Assembly: GCF_018687715.1 (NCBI RefSeq)
Contig: NC_056755.1
Span: 41,171,001-41,235,000, forward strand
Length of the DNA: 64,000 nucleotides
Origin: Carya illinoinensis
Lineage: Eukaryota > Streptophyta > Magnoliopsida > Fagales > Juglandaceae
Reading direction: 5' to 3'
The notes under the pieces were generated by a model. It did not search any database, had not been told where the DNA came from, and was given only the letters and a program-made list of their open reading frames with translations. Position numbers and translations under genes: made by a program. This document shows, piece by piece, positions 48,409 to 58,547 of the stretch (positions are counted from its first letter, which is position 1; each line of letters starts with the position of its first letter).

Positions 48409-48983
48409 CCACCCGAGTCACAATCCCGAGAGAGCAATCCCAAACACAGAGGACATGTTGGCTCACGTCTATCTTCGAGGCATGTTCTCTGCTCCAATCA
48501 TTCTGCATGATAAACATGACCACAAACTAAAATTGCCACCACAGAGAGTTCACCAGAAGACAATCTACTTCCAAGGAAATAAGTTCCCTGTCTCAATGGC
48601 TTCTGACAAAACCCACATACTATCTTCACTGCATTTGATGACGCTACATCCATTACCAAGGAGCTAGACCTAAGTCTATCTGGCCTGAAAATTTCTTTCC
48701 CCATGTTTTTTGAAAATAGGAAGATGAAAACAAGGTCAGTTTAAGGACATGTGAGAATAATGATATTGCATAACTTACACAGCAGAATAATTGATAGTAA
48801 ATCAAAATAAAAAACCAAAAGAGATCTTTTCATAAACTTGACTTCAGGTTTCAAGCGTAGGATAATATGAATTTTGTAAAAGGTGGAAACTAGTCATCCC
48901 ATCACAAAGAAATCTAACTTTTGTTTTTTAGAAGATGAGCTAGGCACATGTGTATTGTAAAAGTGGAAATGGTAGTTACCCAT

Positions 48984-49301
48984 TGATAGAATGTGTAAAG
49001 GTCTGGTTTGCTGGAAGAAAAATGCAGCAGAGTAGTGAAAGAGATGAAAAAAGTTACTCTGTTATTTCCTTTACCGAAAAGTAATTTGAGCAAATGTACA
49101 GTAGCCTATATATACAAGAGGAAAAAGGAAAAAAAAGGAATATACAATATTAGAGATGGAATATACAAAAGTGCCCTCAAGCATATGTGCAGCACAAACG
49201 TAATGATCAAAACTGTTGGGAATCTGTTAGGCATGTAGTGGTGTTGCTCTCTCTCGGTTTTGCTCTTGTTTGTGTGACAGCTGACTCATCATTCTTTAAT
49301 A
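48984..49301 (-). repeat. 3' LTR of the young Copia element
   Basis: 318 bp. It contains the last 31 codons and stop (49207) of the polyprotein and a TATA-like TATATATA near 49109-49116. It is preceded in element orientation by the polypurine tract. Confidence 0.95.
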
Positions 49302-52300
49302 TCCCCCCGCAAGATGGAGAATAGATATTTTCTATTCCCATCTTGGACAAAAGAAAGCTAAGTTGAGTAGAAGGAAGTGCCTTGGTGAAGACATCCGCAA
49401 GCTGAAGTGAAGAACTAACATGAGATGTGCGTAAAAAACCTGCTTGAATTTTTTCCCGAATGAGATGACAATCGATCTCAATGTGTTTTGTGCGCTCGTG
49501 AAACACCGGATTGGCTGCAATATGTAATGCAGCCTGATTGTCACAATATAAGTCAGCTGGAAGAGAAACCGAGATGTGCAAATCCTGTAAAATGTAGGAC
49601 AGCCATTGTAGCTCACAAGAAGTGGTGGCCATGGCTCGATACTCAGCTTCAGCGGAGGAGCGAGAAACCACAGTTTGCTTCTTTGAACGCCATGAAATCA
49701 AGGAGGATCCAAGGAAGATGCAAAAGCCCGTAATGGAGCGGCGAGAATTGGGACAGGAGGCCCAATCCGAATCAGTATAACCTCTGAGGTGAAAAGAGCT
49801 GCTGGGGGGGAAAAGAAGACCCTGACCAGGGGCATTCTTGATGTAGCGGAGAACTTGGTGAGCTGCATGCTGATGAGAGGAAGTAGGAGAAGTCATAAAT
49901 TGACTTAAGACATGGACAACGTAGCTGATATCCGGGCGAGTAATGGTGAGGTATATTAATCGCCCAACCAACCGTCTATAAGGGAGAGGATCCAAGAGAG
50001 GCTGTCCATCATCAATGCGAAGCTTCAAGTTTTGTTCCATGGGCAACTTGAGTGGTCGAGTACCAAGAACACCAGCATCAGATAGTATATCAAGGGCATA
50101 CTTTCGTTGACAAATTGATATACCCTTGGAAGAACGAGCTACTTCAATCCCAAGAAAGTAACGAAGATTACCAAGACATTTAATCCGGAAATGTTCACTG
50201 AGAAAGGACTGAAGGGCAGCAATGGAGTCCATGCTTGAGCTGGCCACAATGATGTCGTCAACATAGACGAGAAGTGCTGTGAAGGAACCATTGTGCAGTC
50301 GAGTAAACAAGCTGTGGTCAGCCTTAGATTGATGGAAACCGTAGGTGAGTAAGGCTTGAGAAAACTTTGAGTACCACTGGCGTGGGGCTTGTTTTAAGCC
50401 ATAGAGACTCTTGTGTAGGCGGCAAACCTGATTTGGTGAGCCTTTGAAGTAACCAGGAGGCTTCCGCATAAAAACTTCTTCTTCCAAGTCACCGTGTAGG
50501 AAAGCATTTTGAACATCAAATTGCTTAAGAAACCAGCCTTTGATAGAGGCAGCTACTAACAATGTCTGAACAGTAACAAGTTTTGCTACCGGGGCAAAGG
50601 TTTCGTTGTAGTCAAGTCCCTCTTGTTGCGTAAATCCTTTGGCGACAAGACGAGCTTTGTAGCGCTCAATGCTGCCATCGGAATTATGCTTGACTTTAAA
50701 AATCCATTTGGAGCCAATGGTGTGCTTACCAGGTGGTAAATCAACAAGTGACCAAGTGTTATTGAGTTCAAGAGCAGATATTTCAGAATTCATAGCCTCG
50801 CACCAATGAGGATACTTGACAGCTTCTCCAAAAGACTGAGGTTCAGGTGTGACAGATAAAGTAGAAATAAAAGCATGATAGGATGAGGAAAGTTTATGGA
50901 GAGAAATAGAAGAAGAGAGAGGAAAAGGTTCACCTGAGTTGCGGGGCCTCGCCGTGGACAAGGATGAGGAGGCAGCATTGTTACACGTCTCATTCAAAGG
51001 ATGAGGCTGCATGGTTTGACGAGGTGGAGGGACCATTGGTGGAGAGCATATAAAGTCACTTAAATGAGGGGGAGGACGACGGGAGCGAGTAGACCGACGA
51101 AGTAAAGGAGGAGGAGGAGGTGGTGTGATGGATGCATTTATGGGAGGTGATGCAGGTGTAGACGTGGCTGTGTTGTGCTGGATTGGTGAAGGTTCGGCTG
51201 CTGTGGAGTCTGGATCAGGTAACTGGAGGTTGGGAGAAAATGTAGAAGGAGAGAATGTGGATGACTTAGGAAGAATGGATGGAGTTTGGAAAGGAAATAG
51301 TGTTTCATGAAAGATGACATCCCTTGAGAGGAAAATTTTATGAGTGGTGAGATCAAGTAGCCGATACCCTTTTACACCAAAGGGATATCCAATGAAGGCA
51401 CAATGACGACTCCGGGCATCAAATTTATGACGATGGTGAGAGGTGGTGGAGGCAAAAGCTAGACATCCGAAGACACGAAGATGAGAGTAGGAGGGAGGTT
51501 TATTGAATAAGATTTCATACGGAGTCTTGTTGTGAAGAAGGGGGGTGGGAATGCGATTGATTAGGTAGGTGGCTGTAAGGACACAAGCAGACCAGAATTT
51601 TAATGGTAAGCCAGACTGAAAACGTAAGGCACGGGCTACTTGAAGAAGATGGCGATGCTTTCGCTCGACTAACCCATTTTGTTGGGGAGTCTCGACACAA
51701 GATGTTTGGTGAATTATGCCATGTTCAGAGTAGAATGCAGGCATGGAAAATTCTAATCCATTGTCACTACGCAGGAATTTAATTTTTGTATTAAATTGAG
51801 TGACAGCTAGATTACAAAAGGATTGCAAGCAGGGACGCGCATCAGATTTATTTTTCAGAATATACACCCAAGTGCAACGAGAGAAGTCATCAACAATAGT
51901 GAGGAAAAAACGGGAACCATTGTGGTCTGAAATGTTGTGAGGTCCCCATAAATCACAGTGAACAAGATCAAAGCAATGAGAAGTCAAGTTAGTGGAAGAA
52001 GGAAAAGGGAGCCGTGTTTGTTTGGCAAGAGGACAAGTAAGACAAGGAAAATTTTCATTGATATTCATATGAGTAGTTACATTAGTATCTTGTATGTGTA
52101 ACATGCGAGAATGGGAAGGGTGACCCAGTCGACAGTGCCATAAATAATGAGCACTGTCGAGAGGTTGTACAGAGGCTGAAATAGAATTTTGATTTGTAAA
52201 ATGCTGAGAAAAACTATGAGCTAAAGTTTGAGGTGAAACATCTTTAGTGTGGAGGTGATAGAGACCATGTAGCAAGCTACCCTTCCCAATCGTTGTCCAG

Positions 52301-53751
52301 GGAGAAAGGCCCTGTATAAAGCAAACATCAGAGAAAAACAAGAGACAACAATTCAGTTGCTTAGCAAGCTTAGCAGCAGATAACAAATTGAATTGAAAAT
52401 TTGGAACACATAACACGTCATGAAGGAGAAGAGTTGCTGTCACTTGCACGGTACCAATGTGAGTGACAGTGGCTACTTCTCCATTTGGAAGTTTAACAAA
52501 ATTAGAGGTGGTGGATGTTATTGTGGTGAAGAGAGAGGGGCTGCAGATCATATGATCTGTAGCCCCTGTGTCAATGATCCAAGTTTGAGAAGTAGAAGAA
52601 AAGGAAGACAAACATAAAGAGATACCAGCAGCGGATGAAATGGGGGCTTGAGTTGGAGGAATAAGTTGAAGTTGGTTTGCAGATGGAGAAGTAGTCAAGT
52701 TTGTCTTGTGCAGCAAGGCTATAATCTCTTGATATTGCTCTTTAGTCAACATCTTGCTTGGATCAGTGATTGTTGCTGGAGAATGATTGTCCATGGAGAC
52801 AACATTGAGGCGTGACTTGTAATACTTGTGTCCAGGGGGATAGCCGTGAAGCTTGTAGCAACGCTCAACCGTGTGTCCAGTCATCTCACAGTGAGTACAA
52901 ACAGGGGCTGTAGCATTTCCAGACTTGAAGCATTGGGCCAAAGTATGGCCTGTGATTTTACAATGGGTGCAGTATGGCTTGTCACGCTTGGGAAAAGGTT
53001 GAGATGGTCGACGTGCAGCCAATGCAATGGTCTCAACTGGAGGAGCAGCGGAGGTGATGAGATGATGACGTTCTTGTTGTTGAATGTAGGAGAATACCTT
53101 GTTGACAGGTGGTAGAGGATCAATTAACATAATCTGGTCACGAACATTTGTAAACGAGTCATGGAGACCCATCAGAAATTGGATCACACAATCTCGCTGG
53201 TATCGGTCAGAGATGACTTTCGTTGAGGCACAAGAGCAAACAGGTAATGGGTCATAGATGGAGAGTTCATCCCATATTGATTTAAGTTTGCCATAGTAGT
53301 TACTTACCGTATCAGATTCTTGTGATAGATTGGCAAGAGTTTTCTTCAATTCATAGATGCGGGGGCCATTTTGAGGAGAAAACCGGTCCTGTAATTCAAG
53401 CCACAATGCACGAGCATCATCAACAAAGGCAACCGATGGACGAAGAGGTAGGCTGATAGCATTTTGAAGCCAGGACACAAGCATGTCATTGCATCGTTCC
53501 CACAAAGAGAGAAGGAGTGCAGAGGTAGTGGGGGGTTTTTGGATAGTGCCATCCAGAAATCCAAGTTTATTCTTGGCCCTCAGTGCTCGCTGAATGGATC
53601 GGGACCAAGTGGAGAAGTTCTCGGTTGTGAGATGTTCGGTGACCAGAATGGTGCCAGGATTATCAGAGGTTTCTAGACGGTATGGGTTATTTGGATTGCT
53701 GAGATCAGTGAGGTTGAGAGTTGGAGTTTCAACCTGGCTCTCCGATGCCAT
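49207..53751 (-). CDS. Copia gag-pol polyprotein (1514 aa), intact
   Basis: A single open frame encodes all proteins of an LTR retrotransposon. Order: gag (about residues 20-240, with TENFSTWSRSIQRALRAKNK); two CCHC knuckles CTHCKITGHTLAQC and CTHCEMTGHTVERC (about 262-300); protease WIIDTGATDHMI (about 398); GAG-pre-integrase HCRLGHPS with CLTCPLAKQ (about 540-590); integrase DDE core HCDLWGP, FLRSDNG and ETPQQNGLVERKHR (about 597-700); reverse transcriptase FDVQNAFLHGDLEEEVFM and YVDDIIVAS (to about 1165); RNase H YTDSDWASCPNSRRSITGFC and DNQAALHIA (about 1340-1450). The ATG uses the last base of the 5' LTR and the first two bases of the primer-binding site. The C-terminal 31 residues are read from the 3' LTR. 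No stops or frameshifts. Confidence 0.96.
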   Translation of the reverse strand: MASESQVETPTLNLTDLSNPNNPYRLETSDNPGTILVTEHLTTENFSTWSRSIQRALRAKNKLGFLDGTIQKPPTTSALLLSLWERCNDMLVSWLQNAISLPLRPSVAFVDDARALWLELQDRFSPQNGPRIYELKKTLANLSQESDTVSNYYGKLKSIWDELSIYDPLPVCSCASTKVISDRYQRDCVIQFLMGLHDSFTNVRDQIMLIDPLPPVNKVFSYIQQQERHHLITSAAPPVETIALAARRPSQPFPKRDKPYCTHCKITGHTLAQCFKSGNATAPVCTHCEMTGHTVERCYKLHGYPPGHKYYKSRLNVVSMDNHSPATITDPSKMLTKEQYQEIIALLHKTNLTTSPSANQLQLIPPTQAPISSAAGISLCLSSFSSTSQTWIIDTGATDHMICSPSLFTTITSTTSNFVKLPNGEVATVTHIGTVQVTATLLLHDVLCVPNFQFNLLSAAKLAKQLNCCLLFFSDVCFIQGLSPWTTIGKGSLLHGLYHLHTKDVSPQTLAHSFSQHFTNQNSISASVQPLDSAHYLWHCRLGHPSHSRMLHIQDTNVTTHMNINENFPCLTCPLAKQTRLPFPSSTNLTSHCFDLVHCDLWGPHNISDHNGSRFFLTIVDDFSRCTWVYILKNKSDARPCLQSFCNLAVTQFNTKIKFLRSDNGLEFSMPAFYSEHGIIHQTSCVETPQQNGLVERKHRHLLQVARALRFQSGLPLKFWSACVLTATYLINRIPTPLLHNKTPYEILFNKPPSYSHLRVFGCLAFASTTSHHRHKFDARSRHCAFIGYPFGVKGYRLLDLTTHKIFLSRDVIFHETLFPFQTPSILPKSSTFSPSTFSPNLQLPDPDSTAAEPSPIQHNTATSTPASPPINASITPPPPPPLLRRSTRSRRPPPHLSDFICSPPMVPPPRQTMQPHPLNETCNNAASSSLSTARPRNSGEPFPLSSSISLHKLSSSYHAFISTLSVTPEPQSFGEAVKYPHWCEAMNSEISALELNNTWSLVDLPPGKHTIGSKWIFKVKHNSDGSIERYKARLVAKGFTQQEGLDYNETFAPVAKLVTVQTLLVAASIKGWFLKQFDVQNAFLHGDLEEEVFMRKPPGYFKGSPNQVCRLHKSLYGLKQAPRQWYSKFSQALLTYGFHQSKADHSLFTRLHNGSFTALLVYVDDIIVASSSMDSIAALQSFLSEHFRIKCLGNLRYFLGIEVARSSKGISICQRKYALDILSDAGVLGTRPLKLPMEQNLKLRIDDGQPLLDPLPYRRLVGRLIYLTITRPDISYVVHVLSQFMTSPTSSHQHAAHQVLRYIKNAPGQGLLFPPSSSFHLRGYTDSDWASCPNSRRSITGFCIFLGSSLISWRSKKQTVVSRSSAEAEYRAMATTSCELQWLSYILQDLHISVSLPADLYCDNQAALHIAANPVFHERTKHIEIDCHLIREKIQAGFLRTSHVSSSLQLADVFTKALPSTQLSFLLSKMGIENIYSPSCGGILKNDESAVTQTRAKPRESNTTTCLTDSQQF
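49302..49310 (-). other. Polypurine tract of the young Copia element
   Basis: The minus strand reads GCGGGGGGA immediately before the 3' LTR, the expected plus-strand DNA priming site. It is also translated as part of the polyprotein (SCGGI). Confidence 0.85.
53733..53750 (-). other. Primer-binding site of the young Copia element
   Basis: TGGCATCGGAGAGCC follows the LTR with no spacer and resembles the initiator-Met tRNA site TGGTATCAGAGCC used by many plant copia elements. It is also codons 1-6 of the polyprotein. Confidence 0.75.
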
Positions 53752-54068
53752 GATAGAATGTGTAAAGGTCTGGTTTGCTGGAAGAAAAATGCAGCAGAGT
53801 AGTGAAAGAGATGAAAAAAGTTACTCTGTTATTTCCTTTACCGAAAAGTAATTTGAGCAAATGTACAGTAGCCTATATATACAAGAGGAAAAAGGAAAAA
53901 AAAGGAATATACAATATTAGAGATGGAATATACAAAAGTGCCCTCAAGCATATGTGCAGCACAAACGTAATGATCAAAACTGTTGGGAATCTGTTAGGCA
54001 TGTAGTGGTGTTGCTCTCTCTCGGTTTTGCTCTTGTTTGTGTGACAGCTGACTCATCATTCTTTAATA
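53751..54068 (-). repeat. 5' LTR of the young Copia element
   Basis: 318 bp, matching the 3' LTR throughout by eye. It carries the element's promoter, with TATATATA near 53876-53883. Confidence 0.95.
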
Positions 54069-54972
54069 CCCATTCATCACTTGATATGTCATTTTGGCAG
54101 TGACAATATTTAAAGCACCGAAATCATCATAAAGCTGGACATCTCATCGAGTAGAGTAAAAGCCCCTTCCTTGGTCTAAATTTTCATCAAATGAAATTCG
54201 ATTTGGTAAAATTGGCCAAAATTCAAAACCATGGAAGAAAAAAAAATGAACCTGGATTATATCCAGTATGTGGAGTAAATTGAGTGGCCAACTTGAAGGA
54301 TAGTCTCGCATCACGCAAAGAAGCACCTTTGACACAAGAAGTTGATGCATTGGCATGATTAGCTGAATTGCGCCTCGAGTACTGATGAGCATACTAATGG
54401 CGAGACCGTTTTAAAAACATTGAACGCCCAAGACTCTGATGATGATTCGCAACAGTAGGATTGGCATTTACTAATTTCATTGAACCATCTGTAATATCCA
54501 AGACAGAAGCGAGAGTCTTTAGTTCACTAGAGTCAATTGAATGCAAAGATTATTGCAAAAATAGAAATATAATGATACAACTATGCATGAATGAAAAAGA
54601 AAAATGATGTTAAAAAATAGTGGATTAGGAGACTCTCTCTTTCTTAATCGTCATTGAAGTCAAAACTGTCTTAGGAATCTCCAGCATTAATAAGAGACGA
54701 AGGACATTGCCTAAAAAGTTTTAAAAAGTTAGAAATAGTAGTTACATTTATCTAAAAAAGGATACGACACTAACCTCTTTTGACATTAATTCCATCCTAG
54801 AGGAGCTAGGCATGGTACCTACAATAGAACATACAAAACAAAAAACTAATCATTCTCACTTCATTTAGAGAAAATCTAAAATTACATTTCGAGAAAAGAA
54901 TTGCAAATTTCCAGCTAATATCAAACTCTTATATCCATGATAGGTGAAGTTCCTCCCCTTTAAGGCCACAGA

Positions 54973-55968
54973 TAGGGCTGCAAACGAACCGAATCGAGTC
55001 GAATTTGAGCAGGGGGTCAAGAGCTCATTTAGCATATATATCCACTCGAACTCGACTCGAGCTCGAAAAATATTGAAAATTTCTGATCGAGCTCGGCTCG
55101 TATAAAATAAATGATGATCGAACTCGACTCGAACTCGAGTACAAAAAATATACGAGTTTATACGAGCTCGAGTAGCTCGACTCGAACTCAATTAAAATCT
55201 GATCCACAATTTTATTTTATTTTTGGTTGGCTGAAGCACAAATGAGATTTTTTTTTTCTTTTTTTATAAATAAATGAGATTATTTCTTTTAATCAATTTT
55301 AACTAGATATCAATGTGACATTGATTCATTGTCACTTTCCAATACATATGGCATCAAGAATGCCTAATACATTAAAGTCATTTAAAAAATTACATAATTA
55401 AACTATTAATTTAATATTAAATATTCGATTATCATTGATGTAATATTAAATATGTCCAAATAATCAAAATATGATTAATTAAGAAAGTGTCGCAATCAAT
55501 TAGAGTTGTTTATTTTTATAAAATTTTTATATTTGACTCAATAATTCTTTTATGAACTAGATAAATTATTATTATAAAATAATAAAACATGTTACTTTTA
55601 CATAAACTTCAAATAACAACATATATTATTTTTTATATATATTACTTATACAAAGTATAAAAAATAATATACATAGCATATAAAATATATATAATAAAAG
55701 AATACATGTAAGTATATATGTAAATATATATATATAAATATTACGAGTATTTTGACGAGTTCAAAACGAGTCAAATCGAGTTTATACGAATATTGTTTAC
55801 GAGCCTAAACTGAATCGAGTCGAGATTATACGAGTTTTGCTCGTTTAATATTCGAACCAATATTAATGTTCACGAACAACTCATTTATTAAATGAACCGA
55901 ATCCGAGTCGAGTTTATACGAGTTGATCTCGAATTGTTCACGAGCGGCTCTGTTCATTTGCAGCCCTA
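54973..55968. mobile_element. Non-autonomous hAT-type element (996 bp)
   Basis: The ends TAGGGCTGCAAACGAAC and GTTCATTTGCAGCCCTA are inverted repeats, flanked by a perfect 8-bp duplication GCCACAGA (54965-54972 and 55969-55976); 8 bp is typical of hAT. Both subterminal regions are packed with CGAGTCGA/TCGACTCGAG-type motifs. No transposase is present. It lies in intron 1 of the RING pseudogene. Confidence 0.88.
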
Positions 55969-55989
55969 GCCACAGATGGTTTCAACCCA

Positions 55990-56349
55990 TCCCTTCTCAT
56001 CTTAACATCAAAACACCATTTAAACAGAAACACTTTTCAATTTTAAATTTAAACTCTTCAACTTTTTCATCTAATCATTATCTAATAATTACAATTTTCT
56101 CAAACTTCCAAACAAAACATAATAAACAATTCAACTTTTTCAAATCTCAAAACAAAAATAATATTAAAAAATTATATTCTAACAATATTTTAACTTTATA
56201 ATATTTTTATTTAACTTTTTCTCCCTCATTTTCCAAAATCCTATAAAACATCTTAACTTAAATCATTTCATTACTATTAACAAATTATCTCACTACTATT
56301 CATAGATTTCTCATCTCATCTTGTCTCATTTGTGTAACCATACAAGGCC
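55990..56349. mobile_element. MITE, family A, full-length example
   Basis: It carries the shared core ACAATATTTTAACTTTATAA with TTCTCATCTCATCTTGTCTC, and its right end TTGTGTAACCATACAAGGCC matches the family's terminal style. It lies directly beside the hAT element in the RING intron. Confidence 0.6.
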
Positions 56350-57787
56350 AAACTCAGATAGACCATAGACCAACAACACCAAGATCAAGGCATTGACTTC
56401 TCCACCAACAGTTCTGTTCTTGAGAACTAAAACCAGGGAAGCCAAATGGAAATTTTTCAAAAACAATTCTTAAAATTTTTTCTCAAACAATGAAGGAAAC
56501 AGAGTTCATACACCCACAAAAATCAGGCTATTACTTGAATATGGAGGCTACACAAGCCATAGTGGAGGGGGCAGATCCGCACATAGTTGCCATCACTCGA
56601 ACATGGCTGCTGCATGAGCTATGGTGGAGGGGGGAATCCCCTCTAGTACCAAAAAGACCCCAAAACAAAGAAAGTGACCTTAAAAATGCTTACCAAATGG
56701 ACCCAAGTATCATATTAACTCCATTGTTCATGTGATATAAAATAATACAACAGGATCGACAAAGGAGGTCAACATTATAAACTTAGCAATTCTATTTGAC
56801 CTACTCGCCCCCCTGCCCCAGCGTGGGCCCAAAAGAAGAAGTGGAGTAGCAAAATACAATATGGAAGGAAGATATGTGGGACCACTTATTTGAGTAACAG
56901 AGACTCCCTACACTAGCACTGTATTACAGAAAGCTAATACAAAGGCATTAACTAATACTCATTCAACTGTGCAATAAGAAAAGTTCTTGAATATCATGTC
57001 ATATGGTTATGCTAGTCTCTAAATGTACTAAACAGTAGATAAAGTGTCTTCATTGTAGTAGAAATGAAGTTTGTTAACTGAGAAAACATCATGCAGATTT
57101 TTTTTCTTTTTTCTTTCTAACTCTTGAAAATCAAGACATATTTCGAAATGCACCTGAATGGTTCAAAGTGACTTGACCATATGCTCCTTCAAAAAGAAAT
57201 AACTTGAAAGGTGCAATCAATATATGATTCATCTAAATTAAACTTTCAAAATTCTCTGAATTTATATGTAAAAATATTGGACAATTGCTACAATATTAAT
57301 TGCAATAAATCAATGAAAGTATTTTTCCATCAATACACAAATTGCTACAATGCACAACTTGTGATTTATACTTCCATTGCACTAAACTAATCAAGAAAAC
57401 CGATTAAAAACAAAAGCCCCATTGATCACAAAGAAAATAGCCCAAAAGTAAATAATAATAAGAAGAAGATGAAAAAGAATAACAAAGAGAGAGAGTTGCA
57501 AAGAGACGCGTAAAAACTGGTAGCACCACACTTTTAAGACAAACTGAACTATGAGTTAAAAATGCAGATAAATCATGAAACTCTCAAAAGAATATAAAAA
57601 AAAAAAATCCAAAACCCTCATCAGAACATTTTTCGTCCTAGTTCTCTTTTTGAGAAAAATGAAAATGGGGGGAGAAAAAACCTCAACTAAGTTTTTGCCC
57701 GATTAAGTAGAAATCATTTAAGAGAATTAACTTTTTTCCTGGCATTAGCCCATCAATTAATTAAAAGAAAGAAAGAAAAAAATCAAC
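56350..57787. other. Distal part of RING pseudogene intron 1
   Basis: AT-rich and without coding potential. A short diverged repeat occurs at about 56545-56642 (two blocks with ACATAGTTGCCATCACTCGA-like sequence around GGCT and CATGAGCTATGGTGGAGGGG). Confidence 0.4.
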
Positions 57788-57857
57788 CTGAAGAAGGAGA
57801 GGACGAAATGGGAGGCTGGGTGTCACTCTGATTTGGAATACGCTTTCTCTTCCCCAT

Positions 57858-57968
57858 AACAACTACAACAACAATAAAAATTTATGAATATATATATAAT
57901 GGTAACACCAAAAAGAGGGTTAGTGGCTGAGATAGACCACCACCTACAACGAGCTTTCGAGTTTGTGG

Positions 57969-58017
<49 letters not shown>

Positions 58018-58547
58018 ATGGGTGTGTCTGGGACTTTTTGGTGTTGAAGCAGTGCTTAAGGGAACAATGTCCTCGCGTGGACGTATGGTCAAGAAATTTA
58101 GAGCCTAGTCTGTGTGAGACACGCCCAGAGAGAGACAGAGTGAGTGAGAAAAGGAGTGTACATGCGTGTTTGAGAAATTCCTCCAGTCTAGTACAATGGA
58201 AAGAAAGAGTCCCCCCTAATTTCCATCCACATCACCATCGTTTGCAGATAGGTAACACACGTCATTGGAATTTTGATTTTGGAGAGGAAACCCAATCATC
58301 TCCAAAAGAAGAGATATTTGGACTCATCGAATCAATTTCTTTTCTTTTTTTTTTTTTGAGTAAAATTAAACTTTATACTTATTTTTTCATTTAAAATTAA
58401 ATTTAAAAAGTGAAAAAATAGAAAAAATTATTCGGTACACTTTAGCTCAATTTGGTAAAATGCAAGTTAGGTCTAGAGCAATGACATTGGCCTAGTCAAA
58501 TTTTGGTTACGGAAAGTAAAATTAGTCTGCATTAGAGTAGTCAAAAC
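57858..58547. other. Upstream region of the RING gene, with (TC)n
   Basis: A TC microsatellite lies at 57970-58013 (a GA run on the RING gene's strand), about 115-155 bp upstream of its ATG, in the probable leader or core promoter. No other gene is seen before the Copia element. Confidence 0.5.

Larger units (their letters stand above)
48984..54068 (-). mobile_element. Complete Ty1/copia retrotransposon (5085 bp), young
   Basis: Two 318-bp LTRs (48984-49301 and 53751-54068) look identical by eye. The target duplication is CCCAT (48979-48983 and 54069-54073). In the element's orientation the LTR starts TATTAAAG and ends TCTATCA, a TA...CA form in place of TG...CA. One uninterrupted polyprotein fills the interior. 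It sits in an intron of the RING pseudogene in the same orientation. Identical LTRs imply a very recent insertion, and the element is potentially autonomous. Confidence 0.96.
48409..57857 (-). pseudogene. RING-finger protein gene, pseudogene
   Basis: Exon 1 (57788-57857) encodes MGKRKRIPNQSDTQPPISSS, exon 2 (54775-54818) MPSSSRMELMSKE, exon 3 (about 54252-54525) ELKTLASVLDITDGSMKLVN with NANPTVANHHQSLGR and YSRRNSANHANAST, and the RING exon (48409 to about 48718) RPDRLRSSSLVMD, CGFCQKPLR, VCGHVYHAE and PTCPLC. Spacing CxxC...CxHxxH...CPLC marks a RING domain; family members are putative E3 ligases of unknown substrate. Two nonsense codons kill it: TAG in exon 3 (after KRSRH, where a tyrosine is expected) and TGA at 48498-48500, where the zinc-binding cysteine after HAE is expected. 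The exon 3 acceptor also seems off by one base. Introns hold a complete Copia element, a hAT MITE and a family A MITE. The family call is from remembered motifs. Confidence 0.75.

Noticed and set aside
49008..49238. Identical 76-codon plus-strand frames in both Copia LTRs (also 53775-54005)
   Set aside because: Both are the same LTR read antisense; identity reflects LTR duplication, not a gene pair.
57963..58394. 143-codon frame starting with a Leu-Ser repeat
   Set aside because: The LS run is the TC microsatellite in translation; no family resemblance follows.
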